A DNA stretch of 64,000 nucleotides from Rhizobiales bacterium 64-17 (GCA_001899285.1 MKWA01000025.1:127781-191780), one strand, 5' to 3'. Positions 1-8,956 are shown, counted from the first letter of the stretch. Translations and numbers: made by a program. The notes: generated by a model not told the origin, from the sequence alone.

Positions 1-1
1 C

Positions 2-106
2 ACCGATCCGAATGATGGATTGCGCACCGACCGCTTCACCGGCGGCGCGGTAGTGTTCATGACCACCACCGCCTTCTTCGGCCGGACCGCGGCGCTGACG
101 CGCTGA
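2..106 (+). CDS. C-terminal end of an unidentified protein (cut by window edge)
   Basis: An open frame enters from the left edge and ends at a TGA at 104-106, giving 34 residues that finish in FFGRTAALTR. It is convergent with gapR, whose stop lies 10 bases away. The fragment has no motif I recognise. It could be a chance open frame, but the convergent spacing and normal GC-rich codon use suggest a genuine gene end. Confidence 0.45.
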   Translation, partial: TDPNDGLRTDRFTGGAVVFMTTTAFFGRTAALTR

Positions 107-115
107 GATAATCCC

Positions 116-406
116 TTAAGCGACCATGCCGAGCGCGTGCAGGTAGGTTTCGAGAACCGCCTGCTCTTCCTGCCGCTCGTTGGCGTCCTGCTTGCGCAGC
201 GCAACGACCTTGCGCAGCGCCTTGACGTCGTAGCCGTTGCCCTTGGCCTCTGCGTAGACGTCCTTGATGTCGTCCTGCGTCGCCTTCTTCTCTTCCTCGA
301 GCCGCTCGATCCGCTCCACGAAAGCCTTGAGCTGTTCCTTGGCGAAGCGGGTGTGCGCGTGCTGGGTTCCCTCGTCGTCTTGTTTGGCCGCTGCGCTGGA
401 CGCCAT
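116..406 (-). CDS. gapR: GapR-family nucleoid-associated protein (DUF2312)
   Basis: A 96-residue protein of the alphaproteobacterial DUF2312/GapR family. In Caulobacter GapR binds AT-rich, overtwisted DNA ahead of replication and transcription forks and helps type II topoisomerases. The family core is visible: a predicted helical segment (about residues 22-50, [11 protein letters not shown]) followed by the diagnostic [15 protein letters not shown] stretch and [12 protein letters not shown]. The N-terminal 20 residues are polar and variable, as is usual. The length is normal and the ATG at 406 is the only sensible start. It stands alone and is convergent with the partial gene at the left edge. 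Confidence 0.93.
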   Translation of the reverse strand: MASSAAAKQDDEGTQHAHTRFAKEQLKAFVERIERLEEEKKATQDDIKDVYAEAKGNGYDVKALRKVVALRKQDANERQEEQAVLETYLHALGMVA

Positions 407-529
407 GGTACGCTCTCCCTCGTCGGATATCGGGGCGGAAAGTCCGCCATCTTGAAGGAAGAGGTTTCGGAATCCGGGGGCGAAAGGTCAACGACGCGGC
501 CGGGCAAACCCCCGTCATCCACAAGGCGC

Positions 530-552
530 GAAATTTAATTGCAGAAATTTAA
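530..552. promoter_or_regulatory. AT-rich direct repeat upstream of gapR
   Basis: GAAATTTAA occurs twice (530-538 and 544-552), 14 bases apart, in an otherwise GC-rich gap between gapR and the DUF1244 gene. It lies about 125-145 bases upstream of the gapR start and just beyond the DUF1244 stop. It could be part of the gapR promoter or an AT-rich protein-binding patch. Function is inferred only from position. Confidence 0.3.
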
Positions 553-558
553 GTGGCG

Positions 559-870
559 TCAGTGGCGGTGCGGCGCGCTTTTGTCGAACGCCGCCTGCTG
601 TTCCGGCGTCGCGGCCTTCTGATGCTTCTGCTTCCACTGGTCGAACGGCTCGCCGTAAACGATCTCGCGGGCCTGATCCTTGGTCATCGGCAGCGATTGC
701 GCGTCGGCCGCGTCCTTCATCCAGTTGGAAAGGCAATTACGGCAGAAACCCGCGAGATTCATCATGTCGATGTTCTGCACGTCGGTCCGCTCACGCAAAT
801 GCGCGACCAGCCGGCGGTAAACCGCGGCTTCCAGTTCGGTGCGGGTCTTGTCGTCGATCTGATCGGCCAT
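559..870 (-). CDS. DUF1244 family protein
   Basis: A 103-residue protein of the DUF1244 family, widespread in proteobacteria and of unknown biochemical role. The family signature is present at about residues 36-50 (MMNLAGFCRNCLSNW), with two cysteines spaced CxxC-like (C43, C46) that could bind metal. A much longer open frame runs upstream in the same frame to 1884, but that part is the antisense shadow of the glycerate kinase. The ATG at 870 is preceded by AAGGAG at good spacing, which fixes the start. The gene is divergent from the glycerate kinase across about 130 bases. Confidence 0.9.
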   Translation of the reverse strand: MADQIDDKTRTELEAAVYRRLVAHLRERTDVQNIDMMNLAGFCRNCLSNWMKDAADAQSLPMTKDQAREIVYGEPFDQWKQKHQKAATPEQQAAFDKSAPHRH

Positions 871-1002
871 GACGAGAACTCCTTGCCTGTTCCCCGCTAG
901 ATAGGCGTTCCGGATGCCGGGGTCCATAACGCGGACGGCCCTTGCGGCAATCAACCCCGCAAACCGGTTGGCCGGAACCGCCGGACGGCTAAAGTGCCCA
1001 CC

Positions 1003-2286
1003 ATGAATCAGACCCGCCGCCTGCTCACCGACCTGTTCGATATCGCCACGGCGCGGGCGCATCCGGCCCAGTGCCTGCCCGCGCATCTGCCGCCGCCGCC
1101 GGCCGGCCGGCTGATCGTGCTGGCCGGGGGCAAGGCCGCCGGCGCCATGGCGGAGACCGCCGAGGCGTTCTACCGGCCACAGATGCCGGCGGAGCGGATC
1201 ATCGGCCTCGCGGTCGCCCGGCATGGCTACGGACGGCCGACCCGGCTGACCCGCATGATCGAGGCCGGCCATCCGGTTCCCGATGCGGCGAGCCTCGCCG
1301 CCGCCGGCGATATTCTCGCGCTGGCCGAGAGCGCCGGTCCGGACGATCTGGTGCTCGCGCTGATGTCCGGCGGCGCCTCGGCCAACTGGGTCGCCCCGGC
1401 GAACGGTCTGAGCTTTGCCGACAAGCAGGCGGTCAACCGCGCGCTGCTGCGCTCCGGTGCCGGGATTGGCGAGATGAACACGGTGCGCAAGCATCTCTCG
1501 CGCATCAAGGGCGGCCGCCTCGCCCGTGCCGCCGCGCCGGCCCGCATCGTCACACTGGCGATCTCCGATGTGCCGGGCGACGATCCGGCGGTGATCGGCT
1601 CCGGTCCGACAGTGCCGGACCCGACCACGCTCGCCGACGCGCGCGCCATCGTCGAACGCTACCGCCTCGACCTGCCGGAGAATGTGCGGCGCGCGCTGAA
1701 CGATCCGGCCAACGAAAGCCCGAAGCCGGGCGATCCGGTCTTCGCCAATACGACCTTCGCGCTGGTAGCGACCCCGGCTGCTTCCTTCAGCGCGGCTCAG
1801 GACGCGGTGCGTGATGCGGGTTACGCATGCGTGTTCCTCGGCGATCAGGTCGAAGGCGAGGCGCGCGACGTCGCCGCCCGGCACGCCGCGATGGCGCGCG
1901 ACCTGCAGCGCCAGGGCAAGCGCGCCATCATCCTCTCAGGTGGCGAACTCACCGTGACCTTGCGCGGCAAAGGCGGCCGCGGCGGCCCGAACCAGGAATA
2001 CGCGCTGGCGCTGGCACAGGCGCTCGACGGCAGCTGCGGCATCGCTGCGCTCGCGGGCGACACCGACGGCACCGATGGCGGCGGCGGCAGCGCCGACGAC
2101 CCGGCCGGCGCCTATGCCGACGGCACCACCGCCGCCCGCGCCCGCGCCGCCGGCCTCGATCCCGCCGTGTTCCTCGCGGACAACAATTCCACCGAATTCT
2201 TCAGCAGACTGGGCGACTTGCTGGAGACCGGCCCGACCTTCACCAACGTCAATGACTTCCGTGCCCTCATCGTTGACACGCCCTAG
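1003..2286 (+). CDS. glycerate 2-kinase (MOFRL/TtuD family)
   Basis: A cytoplasmic enzyme of about 427 residues of the GckA/TtuD type, which phosphorylates D-glycerate to 2-phosphoglycerate; older records call it hydroxypyruvate reductase. The N-terminal DUF4147 domain shows a glycine-rich LMSGGASANW segment and the EMNTVRKHLSRIKGG block. The C-terminal MOFRL domain shows LSGGELTV, RGGPNQEYALALA and DTDGTDGGGG. The frame can also start at a GTG at 994, but the ATG at 1003 is preferred. Its product enters lower glycolysis just before pyruvate kinase, encoded two genes downstream on the same strand, so the pair may feed serine-cycle or tartrate-derived carbon into pyruvate. Confidence 0.92.
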   Translation: MNQTRRLLTDLFDIATARAHPAQCLPAHLPPPPAGRLIVLAGGKAAGAMAETAEAFYRPQMPAERIIGLAVARHGYGRPTRLTRMIEAGHPVPDAASLAAAGDILALAESAGPDDLVLALMSGGASANWVAPANGLSFADKQAVNRALLRSGAGIGEMNTVRKHLSRIKGGRLARAAAPARIVTLAISDVPGDDPAVIGSGPTVPDPTTLADARAIVERYRLDLPENVRRALNDPANESPKPGDPVFANTTFALVATPAASFSAAQDAVRDAGYACVFLGDQVEGEARDVAARHAAMARDLQRQGKRAIILSGGELTVTLRGKGGRGGPNQEYALALAQALDGSCGIAALAGDTDGTDGGGGSADDPAGAYADGTTAARARAAGLDPAVFLADNNSTEFFSRLGDLLETGPTFTNVNDFRALIVDTP

Positions 2287-2310
2287 CGGTTCGCGCGACA
2301 CCCAGCAGCG

Positions 2311-2883
2311 ATGTTGCTGATGTCCGCCGTATCGCTTCCCCAGCCGGCCGAGCGGCGCGTAGCGCGCAAGTGGCAAATGCCGCTTCGGGCGCTCGCGGCG
2401 CTGCTCTTGGCGATCGCGCCGCTGACCGCGATGCCGCGCGCGGCCCACGCCGATTTCAACGTCTGCAACTATAGCGGCGGCCGGGTTGGCGTCGCGCTCG
2501 GTTACAAGGATGGCGACGGCTGGGTCACCGAGGGCTGGTGGAATCTCTCCGACCGTACCTGCGAGGCGCTGCTGCGCGGCGGACTCGTGGCGCGTTACTA
2601 TTATGTCTACGCGATCGACTACGATCGCGGCGGCGAATGGACCGGGCAGGCGTTCATGTGCTCGCGCGACAAAGAGTTCACGATCCGCGGCATCGACAAC
2701 TGTCTGGCGCGCGGCTACGACCGCACCGGCTTCTACGAGGTCGACACCGGCGACCAGCGATCCTGGACCATGCAACTGACCAATTCAGCCAAGACCTCCG
2801 ATGCGCCGATCGCCGCGCCGCCCGGATTACCGGCCGGCGGCACCAAAGGGGACCGGGCACCCGGCGGGCCGGCGAAACGATGA
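2311..2883 (+). CDS. DUF1036 family exported protein
   Basis: A 190-residue protein with a hydrophobic signal peptide ending near PRAAHA (about residue 47), followed by a DUF1036 domain: FNVCNYSGGRVGVALGY, a GWWNL segment and several conserved cysteines. The C-terminal 30 residues are Pro/Gly/Ala-rich and probably disordered. DUF1036 proteins are common in alphaproteobacteria, are predicted to be periplasmic, and have no settled function. The true start may be the ATG at 2320. The TGA overlaps the pyruvate kinase ATG (ATGA), so the two are translationally coupled, an arrangement I also expect in related genomes. Confidence 0.85.
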   Translation: MLLMSAVSLPQPAERRVARKWQMPLRALAALLLAIAPLTAMPRAAHADFNVCNYSGGRVGVALGYKDGDGWVTEGWWNLSDRTCEALLRGGLVARYYYVYAIDYDRGGEWTGQAFMCSRDKEFTIRGIDNCLARGYDRTGFYEVDTGDQRSWTMQLTNSAKTSDAPIAAPPGLPAGGTKGDRAPGGPAKR

Positions 2884-4313
2884 GACGTCTGCGCCGCGCG
2901 AAAATCGTTGCGACCCTCGGACCGGCCTCCTCGACCGTCGAGATAATCACGCGCCTGTTTGAAGCGGGCGCCGACGTGTTCCGCATCAATATGAGCCACA
3001 CCAGCCACGACAAGATGCGTGAGCTGGTGGCGGCGATCCGCCAGGTGGAAACCGATCACGAGCGGCCAATCGGCATTCTCGTCGATCTGCAAGGACCGAA
3101 GCTGCGGCTCGGTACCTTCGCCAACGGACCGGTGATGGTGGCGAACGGCGACCGCTTCGTGCTCGATGCCGACCCGACGCCGGGCGGCGCGACGCGGGTC
3201 CATCTGCCGCATCCGGAAATTCTCGCCGCCGCGCAGCCGGGCCACACGCTGCTGCTCGACGACGGCAAGGTGAAACTCGTGGTCGAGGCCACGCAGCCGA
3301 ACGCGATCGTCACCCGCGTCGTGGTCGGCGGCAAGCTGTCCGACCGCAAGGGGGTGAGCCTCCCCGACACCACGGTTCCGTTCTCCGCGCTCGCCGAGAA
3401 GGATCGCTCCGACCTCGAGGCAGCTCTCGATGTCGGCATCGACTGGGTCGCGTTGTCGTTCATCCAGCGGCCGGAAGACATCGCCGAAGCAAAGAAGATC
3501 ACGCGCGGCCGCGCGCTGATCATGGCAAAGATCGAGAAGCCGCAGGCGGTGCACCGGCTCGCTGAAATCCTCGAGATCGCCGACGCGCTGATGGTGGCGC
3601 GCGGCGATCTCGGCGTCGAGATGCCGCTCGAGAAAGTGCCAGGCGTGCAGAAGCAGATGACACGCGCGGCACGGCTCGCCGGCAAGCCGGTCGTGGTCGC
3701 GACGCAGATGCTGGAATCGATGATCACCTCGCCGGTGCCGACCCGCGCCGAAGTATCGGACGTCGCCACCGCGATCTTCGAGGGCGCCGACGCGGTGATG
3801 CTGTCGGCGGAATCCGCCGCGGGCCAATATCCGGTCGAAGCAGTCGCGCGCATGAACCGCATCGCCGAGGAAGTGGAGAACGACCCGACCTATCGCACCA
3901 TCATCACCGGCCAGCGCACACCGCCGGAACCGACTGGCGCCGACGCCATCGCCGACGCGGCACGCCAGATCGCCGAGACGCTCGAACTGTCGGCGATCAT
4001 CTGCTGGACCGGCTCGGGCTCGACCGGCCTGCGCGTATCGCGCGAGCGGCCAAAATCGCCGATCATCGCGTTGTCGCCGAACATCGATACCGGACGGCGG
4101 CTATCGCTTGCCTGGGGCGTGCACTGCGTGATCACCGAGGACGCGCATAATATGAGCGACGTGGTGAGCCGCGCCTGCCGCCTCGCGTTCCGCGACGGTT
4201 TCGCAAAGCCGGGACAGCGCGTCATCGTCGTCGCCGGCCTGCCGCTCGGCACGCCGGGCGCGACCAACATGCTGCGCATCGCCTTCGTCGGCAACGACGT
4301 GGAAGACGTGTGA
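2880..4313 (+). CDS. pyk: pyruvate kinase
   Basis: A 477-residue cytoplasmic enzyme converting phosphoenolpyruvate and ADP to pyruvate and ATP. The usual blocks are in order: KIVATLGPASS at the N-terminus, LVDLQGPKLRLG, IMAKIEKPQAV (catalytic lysine region), MVARGDLGVEMPLEKVP, and VVATQMLESM. The C-terminal domain (from about residue 345) is complete, and the length is typical. The open frame extends 114 codons further upstream, but that part is a shadow of the DUF1036 gene; the ATG at 2880 overlaps the DUF1036 stop. It is convergent with the hydrolase that follows, seven bases away, with no obvious terminator between. Confidence 0.97.
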   Translation: MRRLRRAKIVATLGPASSTVEIITRLFEAGADVFRINMSHTSHDKMRELVAAIRQVETDHERPIGILVDLQGPKLRLGTFANGPVMVANGDRFVLDADPTPGGATRVHLPHPEILAAAQPGHTLLLDDGKVKLVVEATQPNAIVTRVVVGGKLSDRKGVSLPDTTVPFSALAEKDRSDLEAALDVGIDWVALSFIQRPEDIAEAKKITRGRALIMAKIEKPQAVHRLAEILEIADALMVARGDLGVEMPLEKVPGVQKQMTRAARLAGKPVVVATQMLESMITSPVPTRAEVSDVATAIFEGADAVMLSAESAAGQYPVEAVARMNRIAEEVENDPTYRTIITGQRTPPEPTGADAIADAARQIAETLELSAIICWTGSGSTGLRVSRERPKSPIIALSPNIDTGRRLSLAWGVHCVITEDAHNMSDVVSRACRLAFRDGFAKPGQRVIVVAGLPLGTPGATNMLRIAFVGNDVEDV

Positions 4314-4320
4314 GCGCGCT

Positions 4321-5382
4321 CTACTGACCGCTGACCGGCGCGGCTTGCGGCGTGACTTGTGGCGTTATTTGCGGCGGCGCCAGCAGCTTGTCCGGATCGG
4401 CGGCGGGCGGTTTGCGCGCCGCGCTGACCGCCGTGATCGCCGCCACCACACGATCCGGCCAGACATGCTGCGGCATGTGGCCGACCTTCTCAAACACCGT
4501 CAATGTCGCTTCCGGCAGTTGCGCCGTCAGCGCGCGCGCATGAATGTTGGTTGAAACGACAATATCGCTGTCACCGGCAAGGATCGCCGTCGGCACCGCG
4601 ATTTCGCTGTATCGCGATTGCTGTGCCGTCACGAAGGCCTGCAACGCGGCGACGTCGCGCGCATTGTCGAGAAAAACTTGCGGCCGCAGGCCGAGATCAA
4701 TCGCCGCACGGTCACGGTAGCCAGCCGGCACCGGTTGCGGGGTGAACGCCGCGGCGATGCCGGGGCCAATGAACAACTGGGCAAGCGGATAAGCCAGCGT
4801 ATAGGCGAACAACGGACCCACCACCGGCATCGCGACGATGTTGTAGTAAAGTGCGATGCCGCCGATCCACGGATGCGTCACCGGCGAGAGCAGAACGAGG
4901 CCGGCAAGACCGTCGCGATAGGTCAGCGCGTAATTGAGTGCGAGCGCGCCGCCGAGCGAATGCGCCACCATCACCACCCGGCCGGCATTGAGCCGTGTCA
5001 GCGCGTCGTGAATGAGCGTGACCTGGCGCGCGAGCCGCTTGCCATCGTCGACCGCCGGCCCATCGCTCCAGCCGAGACCCGGCCGGTCGATCATGATGAC
5101 CCGGCGGTCCCGCAACCGGTCGCCGAGCGCGACGCGCCAGTCCTCGAGATTGTCGCTGGCGCCATGGATCAGGACGACCGCCGGCTCGCCGGGCTTCGCC
5201 GTGCCTTCGTCGAGAACATGCAGCCGCACGCCATTGATCATGACGAGGCGGCCGGCCGGCGGATGCGCACGCTCAATCGCCCGCGCGCCGAAATAGCTAT
5301 AGAGCGCGCCCGCGCCGAGGATCAGCGCGAGGATCACGAGCGTCAGCAGCGGGATTTGCAGAAGGCGGGGCACGCTTAACAT
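4321..5382 (-). CDS. membrane-anchored alpha/beta hydrolase
   Basis: A 353-residue protein with one N-terminal membrane segment (about residues 8-30) that probably anchors a periplasm-facing alpha/beta-hydrolase domain. Visible features are the oxyanion-hole strand VVLIHGASDN, the nucleophile elbow VAHSLGG (Ser about 143), an acid candidate in LAGDSDIVV and the catalytic His in EKVGHMPQHV. The last 30 residues are Pro/Gln-rich with repeated TPQ units and are likely disordered. Substrate cannot be told; esterases, haloalkane dehalogenases and epoxide hydrolases share this fold. It is convergent with pyk and has the same direction as the TPR gene upstream, 64 bases away. Confidence 0.82.
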   Translation of the reverse strand: MLSVPRLLQIPLLTLVILALILGAGALYSYFGARAIERAHPPAGRLVMINGVRLHVLDEGTAKPGEPAVVLIHGASDNLEDWRVALGDRLRDRRVIMIDRPGLGWSDGPAVDDGKRLARQVTLIHDALTRLNAGRVVMVAHSLGGALALNYALTYRDGLAGLVLLSPVTHPWIGGIALYYNIVAMPVVGPLFAYTLAYPLAQLFIGPGIAAAFTPQPVPAGYRDRAAIDLGLRPQVFLDNARDVAALQAFVTAQQSRYSEIAVPTAILAGDSDIVVSTNIHARALTAQLPEATLTVFEKVGHMPQHVWPDRVVAAITAVSAARKPPAADPDKLLAPPQITPQVTPQAAPVSGQ

Positions 5383-5446
5383 ACGATCTCAGGCGAAAAA
5401 GGTTGCAAGCGAAGACAGACGCGGTCCGACAAACGCGCCGCCGGCG

Positions 5447-6100
5447 TCAGATATCGCGTCCTTCGACCTTTTCCTGCAGTTTCTTGACCTGATCGGGAAT
5501 GTTCTCGAGCCGCGGATAGACCTCGACCGCGCGGCGATAGGCTTCGAGCGCGTGCCGCTCGTCGCCGATCTCCTGCAGAATCAGGCCGAGCCCGGACAGC
5601 GCGCCGAAATGGCGCGGTTCAAGCTTGAGCACCTGGATCAGATCTTGCAATGAAGCGCCGTAATTCTTTTGCATGAAATGGACCGTCGCGCGCCGGTTCC
5701 AGGCTTCCACGTAATCGGGCCGGATGGTCACGATGGCGTCGAGCAGCTTGATCGCCAGCGCTGTGTCCTTGGCCTCGACCGCACGGCGGACCCGGCCCAT
5801 CAGCAGATTGGCCGTGTCGCTCGGCGAAATCATCCACAGCATCCAGATGCGCTGCTCGATCGCCTTGGCGCTGGTGTCGTCCGGGGCGACCTTCAGCGCC
5901 TCGAACAGAAAATCCAGATTGTGAGTGGGATCCTCGGCCTTCCCCTTCCTGGTCTTGGGGCTGGGGACGGTCTGGGGCGGATGAATCCACTCGCCCTTGG
6001 CGTCAGGGGCCGGCGCGCGCTGCGCAAACGCCCATGACGGAGCCAAGGCTGGCAACAGGGCCAGCGCCAAAAGCCATGCAAAAGGCAGCCGGAATCGCAT
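5447..6100 (-). CDS. exported TPR-repeat protein
   Basis: Starting at the ATG at 6100, this is a 217-residue protein with a clear signal peptide (MRFRLPFAW then a hydrophobic stretch to SWAFAQ). A basic, Pro-rich linker follows, then about three tetratricopeptide repeats (roughly residues 70-205, including YVEAWNRRATVHFMQKN and ALSGLGLILQEIGDERHALEAYRRA). TPR proteins of this kind act as periplasmic or membrane scaffolds; no enzymatic motif is seen. An upstream in-frame ATG at 6151 would place 17 polar residues before the signal peptide and is less likely. Partners are unknown. Confidence 0.8.
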   Translation of the reverse strand: MRFRLPFAWLLALALLPALAPSWAFAQRAPAPDAKGEWIHPPQTVPSPKTRKGKAEDPTHNLDFLFEALKVAPDDTSAKAIEQRIWMLWMISPSDTANLLMGRVRRAVEAKDTALAIKLLDAIVTIRPDYVEAWNRRATVHFMQKNYGASLQDLIQVLKLEPRHFGALSGLGLILQEIGDERHALEAYRRAVEVYPRLENIPDQVKKLQEKVEGRDI

Positions 6101-6185
6101 CGGGGACAGACTAGTCTGTCCCCGGAGCAACGCAAACCAATCGGTCATCAAAGGCGCGTGACGCGGTCAAAGCCGCCGCCGCGCT

Positions 6186-6311
6186 TCAGCCCTGGCGGGC
6201 CTTGAAGCGCTTCTGGGTCTTATTGATGATATAGACCCGGCCCTTGCGGCGCACGATGCGGTTGTCGCGATGGCGCGCACGCAATGATTTCAACGAGTTA
6301 CGGACTTTCAT
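6186..6311 (-). CDS. rpmJ: 50S ribosomal protein L36
   Basis: A 41-residue protein read on the minus strand, [17 protein letters not shown] followed by a basic middle and ending [11 protein letters not shown]. It matches the type B (zinc-free) L36 found as a stand-alone gene in alphaproteobacteria: the four zinc-ligand positions of type A are absent. It is a component of the large ribosomal subunit. Start and stop codons are clear. It is flanked by the TPR gene (same direction) and the VTT membrane protein, both unrelated to ribosomes. Confidence 0.95.
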   Translation of the reverse strand: MKVRNSLKSLRARHRDNRIVRRKGRVYIINKTQKRFKARQG

Positions 6312-6409
6312 CACACTTCTCGGGTTCGGCTGTTGCCGCGGGTTCTAAGGATTGAGGCCCGCCCTGTCAACGCGCCCGGCCGGGGTTCCCCAGAGGGCTG
6401 CCTGGCCTC

Positions 6410-7213
6410 TCAGGGAGGCCCGCTTCTGGCCCGGTCCCGCCAGCGCATGATGAACCGGGGCAGGAACACCGCCGTAGCCGCCACCGCGAGGAAAATGAGG
6501 CCGTACTGGAGCGGGTGCTCGCCGCCCTGCCCGAACGCCAGATGCCGGGCGGCATGGCCGAGCCAAGTGTAAACCACCGTGGACGGCGCCATGCAGATCA
6601 TGGTGACCACGGCATATTGCCAGAACGGGATCCGGGTCAGCCCGAGCAGATAGTTAAAGACCGTGTAGGGGAAAATCGGCACCAGCCGAATGAAGGCAAC
6701 GAACCGCCAGCCTTCGGCCTCGACGCTCTGCTTAATCTCGCCGAGCCGGCCGGCGGCGCGGCGCTCGACCCAGTCCCCCGCGAAATAGCGCGCCAGCGCG
6801 AACGCCAGCATCGCGCCAACGCTGCCGCCGATGAAATTGACGATACTGCCGAGTACCGGGCCGAATACCGCGCCGCCCAGTGCGTCGAAAAAGCTGCCCG
6901 GCACCATGGCAACCGTGGCGATGGCGTAGATGGCGGCGAATCCGACCGGCGCCCAGACGCCGAGATCGCGGGTCAAGCCCTCGAGCGCATCGAGCGTCAG
7001 CGCATCGCGATAAAGCCACGCGAGCGCCGCGATGCCGATCACCAGCAGCGCCAGCAGCAGGCCGAGCGTGCGCCGCGAGGTCAGACGTGATGGTGAGATC
7101 AGCAGGGACAAGAGGGGCCGTCGATTGCGCCGGAGGATATCGGCCTCGTCCTTAGCGCGCGGCGGGACGGAATCCCAGCCCGCCAAACCGCAACGCATCT
7201 GTGCGCGCGGCAT
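6410..7213 (-). CDS. TVP38/TMEM64 (VTT-domain) membrane protein
   Basis: A polytopic inner-membrane protein of about 267 residues with the VTT (SNARE-associated/DedA-like) domain. Membrane segments lie at about residues 50-70, 88-110, 115-145 and 205-255. The family signatures are VAMVPGSFFDALGGAVFG and the FVAFIRLVPIFPYTVFNYLLG block with its conserved R and P. Relatives take part in lipid or polyprenyl-phosphate translocation or membrane homeostasis; the substrate here is unknown. GGAGGG sits directly before an ATG at 7222, too close to serve it, and 10 bases before the ATG at 7213, which I prefer. It is divergent from the MFS gene. Confidence 0.85.
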   Translation of the reverse strand: MPRAQMRCGLAGWDSVPPRAKDEADILRRNRRPLLSLLISPSRLTSRRTLGLLLALLVIGIAALAWLYRDALTLDALEGLTRDLGVWAPVGFAAIYAIATVAMVPGSFFDALGGAVFGPVLGSIVNFIGGSVGAMLAFALARYFAGDWVERRAAGRLGEIKQSVEAEGWRFVAFIRLVPIFPYTVFNYLLGLTRIPFWQYAVVTMICMAPSTVVYTWLGHAARHLAFGQGGEHPLQYGLIFLAVAATAVFLPRFIMRWRDRARSGPP

Positions 7214-7312
7214 ACCCGTCATTCCCTCCGGATATCGACATTGCGGCGATCCTGCGGCAGGTTGCGGCGATCATGGCGCGCGCGCCAGCTCCCTTTCATC
7301 TCACGACATCGA

Positions 7313-8503
7313 ATGATGACCGACCGCAGCGATCAACCGTCCCTTGCGCGCATGCTGATCGTGGTGGCGCTGCTGTGGCTCATCGGCAATGCGCTGCGGC
7401 TGACCATTCTCGCGGTGCCGCCGGCGCTGCCCAGCATTCATGACGATCTGCATCTGAGCGCGACGCAGGTCGGCCTCCTGACCGGATTACCACCGATGCT
7501 GCTCGGTCTCGCCGCGGTCCCCGGCTCGCTACTGATCGCGCGGCTCGGCGTGCTGCCGGCGCTGATCGTCGGCCTTGTGCTCGCCGCCATCGGCGGAGCG
7601 CTGCGCGGCGTCTATCCGCATATCGCACTGCTGTACGGCATGACCATCGTCACCGGCGCCGGCGTCGCGATCATGCAGGTGACGATGCCGACCGTGGTGC
7701 GGCTGTGGATGCCGAAGCGGATCGGCTTCGCCACCGCCATCTACACCAACGGTCTCGTCATCGGCGAGATCATCCCGGTCAGCCTGACCATTCCGGTGAT
7801 CCTGCCTTGGGTCGGAAGCTGGCAATGGTCATTCGCCGTCTGGAGCGCACCGGTTATCGTGATCGCCGTGCTGGTGTGGGCGTTCGCACCGCGCGTGCAG
7901 CAACCCGCGAGCACGCTCGCGGCCGCGCGCCGCTGGTGGCCGGACTGGAACGACAGCCTGATCTGGAAACTCGGCCTGATGCTAGGTGCGGTCAACGCAT
8001 CCTATTTCGGCTGCAACGCGTTCCTGCCAGACTACCTGACCCATACCGGACAGGTGGAATGGATCAGCCCGGCGCTGACCGCGCTCAATGTCGGCCAGCT
8101 CCCCGCGTCGCTGCTGCTGCTCGGCGCGGCAAGCCGGCTGGAGCGCGCGACCTGGCCTTATCTGTTTGCCGGCCTCGGCATTATCGCCGCGCTGTTTTTC
8201 GTCGTGTTCGGGCGTGGTCTCGTCGTCGTGGCCGCGGCCTCGGTGATCGGCTTCTTCTGCGCCCTGATCCTGATCCTGGCACTGGCGCTTCCGCCGCTGC
8301 TGGCGGCGCCGGAGGACGTGCACCGCGTCAGCGCGGCGATGTTCACCATCAGCTATAGCTGCGCCATCATCATCCCGGTGATCTGCGGCGCGGTGTGGGA
8401 TTTCACCGGCATTCCGCGATCGACATTCGTTCCCATGGGAATTATGTGCGTGGTCCTGATTGTGCTGGCGCCGTCGGTAACGCATGTTGGGCGGCGAACC
8501 TAG
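7313..8503 (+). CDS. MFS transporter, CynX/NimT-like
   Basis: A 396-residue protein with about 12 hydrophobic segments of the major facilitator superfamily. The N-terminal region, with LTILAVPPALPSIHDDL and VGLLTGLPPMLLGLAAVPGS, resembles the cyanate/2-nitroimidazole (CynX/NimT) branch, so it probably moves a small organic compound by proton coupling. The open frame begins at 7241, but the first 24 codons are basic and non-hydrophobic; the ATG at 7313 puts the first membrane helix near residue 15. It is divergent from the VTT protein and 46 bases before the thioesterase, so it may be cotranscribed with that enzyme. Confidence 0.85.
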   Translation: MMTDRSDQPSLARMLIVVALLWLIGNALRLTILAVPPALPSIHDDLHLSATQVGLLTGLPPMLLGLAAVPGSLLIARLGVLPALIVGLVLAAIGGALRGVYPHIALLYGMTIVTGAGVAIMQVTMPTVVRLWMPKRIGFATAIYTNGLVIGEIIPVSLTIPVILPWVGSWQWSFAVWSAPVIVIAVLVWAFAPRVQQPASTLAAARRWWPDWNDSLIWKLGLMLGAVNASYFGCNAFLPDYLTHTGQVEWISPALTALNVGQLPASLLLLGAASRLERATWPYLFAGLGIIAALFFVVFGRGLVVVAAASVIGFFCALILILALALPPLLAAPEDVHRVSAAMFTISYSCAIIIPVICGAVWDFTGIPRSTFVPMGIMCVVLIVLAPSVTHVGRRT

Positions 8504-8543
8504 AGCGTGATCCCGAAACGCGGATCATCCTCAAACACATGAG
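8501..8543. repeat. possible fragment of a dispersed intergenic repeat
   Basis: The gap after the MFS stop begins TAGAGCGTGATCCCGAAA, which resembles the start of short dispersed intergenic elements common in Bradyrhizobium and relatives (GAGC-TGATCC-GAAAA type). Only this fragment and an imperfect dyad around GGATCATCC are visible. Support is from memory of such elements and from position only. Confidence 0.3.
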
Positions 8544-8549
8544 GCTCCC

Positions 8550-8954
8550 ATGCGGACGATCCCGGTCGGCGCCAAGGGCACCTACAGCCTGAAGGTCACG
8601 CCGGCGCACCTTGCCAACCAGTTCAAGGATTCGATGCTGCCGCCGGTGTTCGCCACGCCGATGATGATCACGGCGATGGAAAACGCCGCGCTCAACGCCA
8701 TCAAGGCGTATCTCGAACCGGGCGAAAGCGCGGTCGGCACCGCTGTCGATATCCGCCATCTCGCGGCAACGCCGGTCGGGCATCAGGTGACGGCGGAAGC
8801 GGAAGTCACCAAGGTCGATGGCCGCCGCGTGTTCTTCACGGTGACGGCGCGCGATGAAACCGAAGAGATCGGCAACGGCACGCACGAACGCATGGTGGTC
8901 GATGTGGCGCGCATCCGCAGTAAGCTGGACGCCAAGGCGCCGCGGCAAGGATGA
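8550..8954 (+). CDS. FlK-like hotdog-fold acyl-CoA thioesterase
   Basis: A 134-residue hotdog-fold protein of the fluoroacetyl-CoA thioesterase (FlK) family. FlK uses Thr42, Glu50 and His76; here Thr36, Glu44 (ITAMENAA) and His70 (DIRHLAATPVG) keep exactly the same spacing of 8 and 26 residues, so the active site looks intact. The conserved TPVGHQVTAEAEV strand follows. Most members are not fluoroacetate enzymes and probably hydrolyse small acyl-CoAs for housekeeping or detoxification. It follows the MFS gene by 46 bases in the same direction and converges on hemE across an inverted-repeat element. Confidence 0.85.
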   Translation: MRTIPVGAKGTYSLKVTPAHLANQFKDSMLPPVFATPMMITAMENAALNAIKAYLEPGESAVGTAVDIRHLAATPVGHQVTAEAEVTKVDGRRVFFTVTARDETEEIGNGTHERMVVDVARIRSKLDAKAPRQG

Positions 8955-8956
8955 CG

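Noticed and set aside
871..1884. N-terminal extension of the DUF1244 frame to 441 residues
   Set aside because: The added part is the complement of the glycerate kinase, and the ATG at 870 has its own ribosome-binding site.
2733..3827. A 364-codon minus-strand frame
   Set aside because: It lies wholly inside pyruvate kinase and shows no domain; a shadow.
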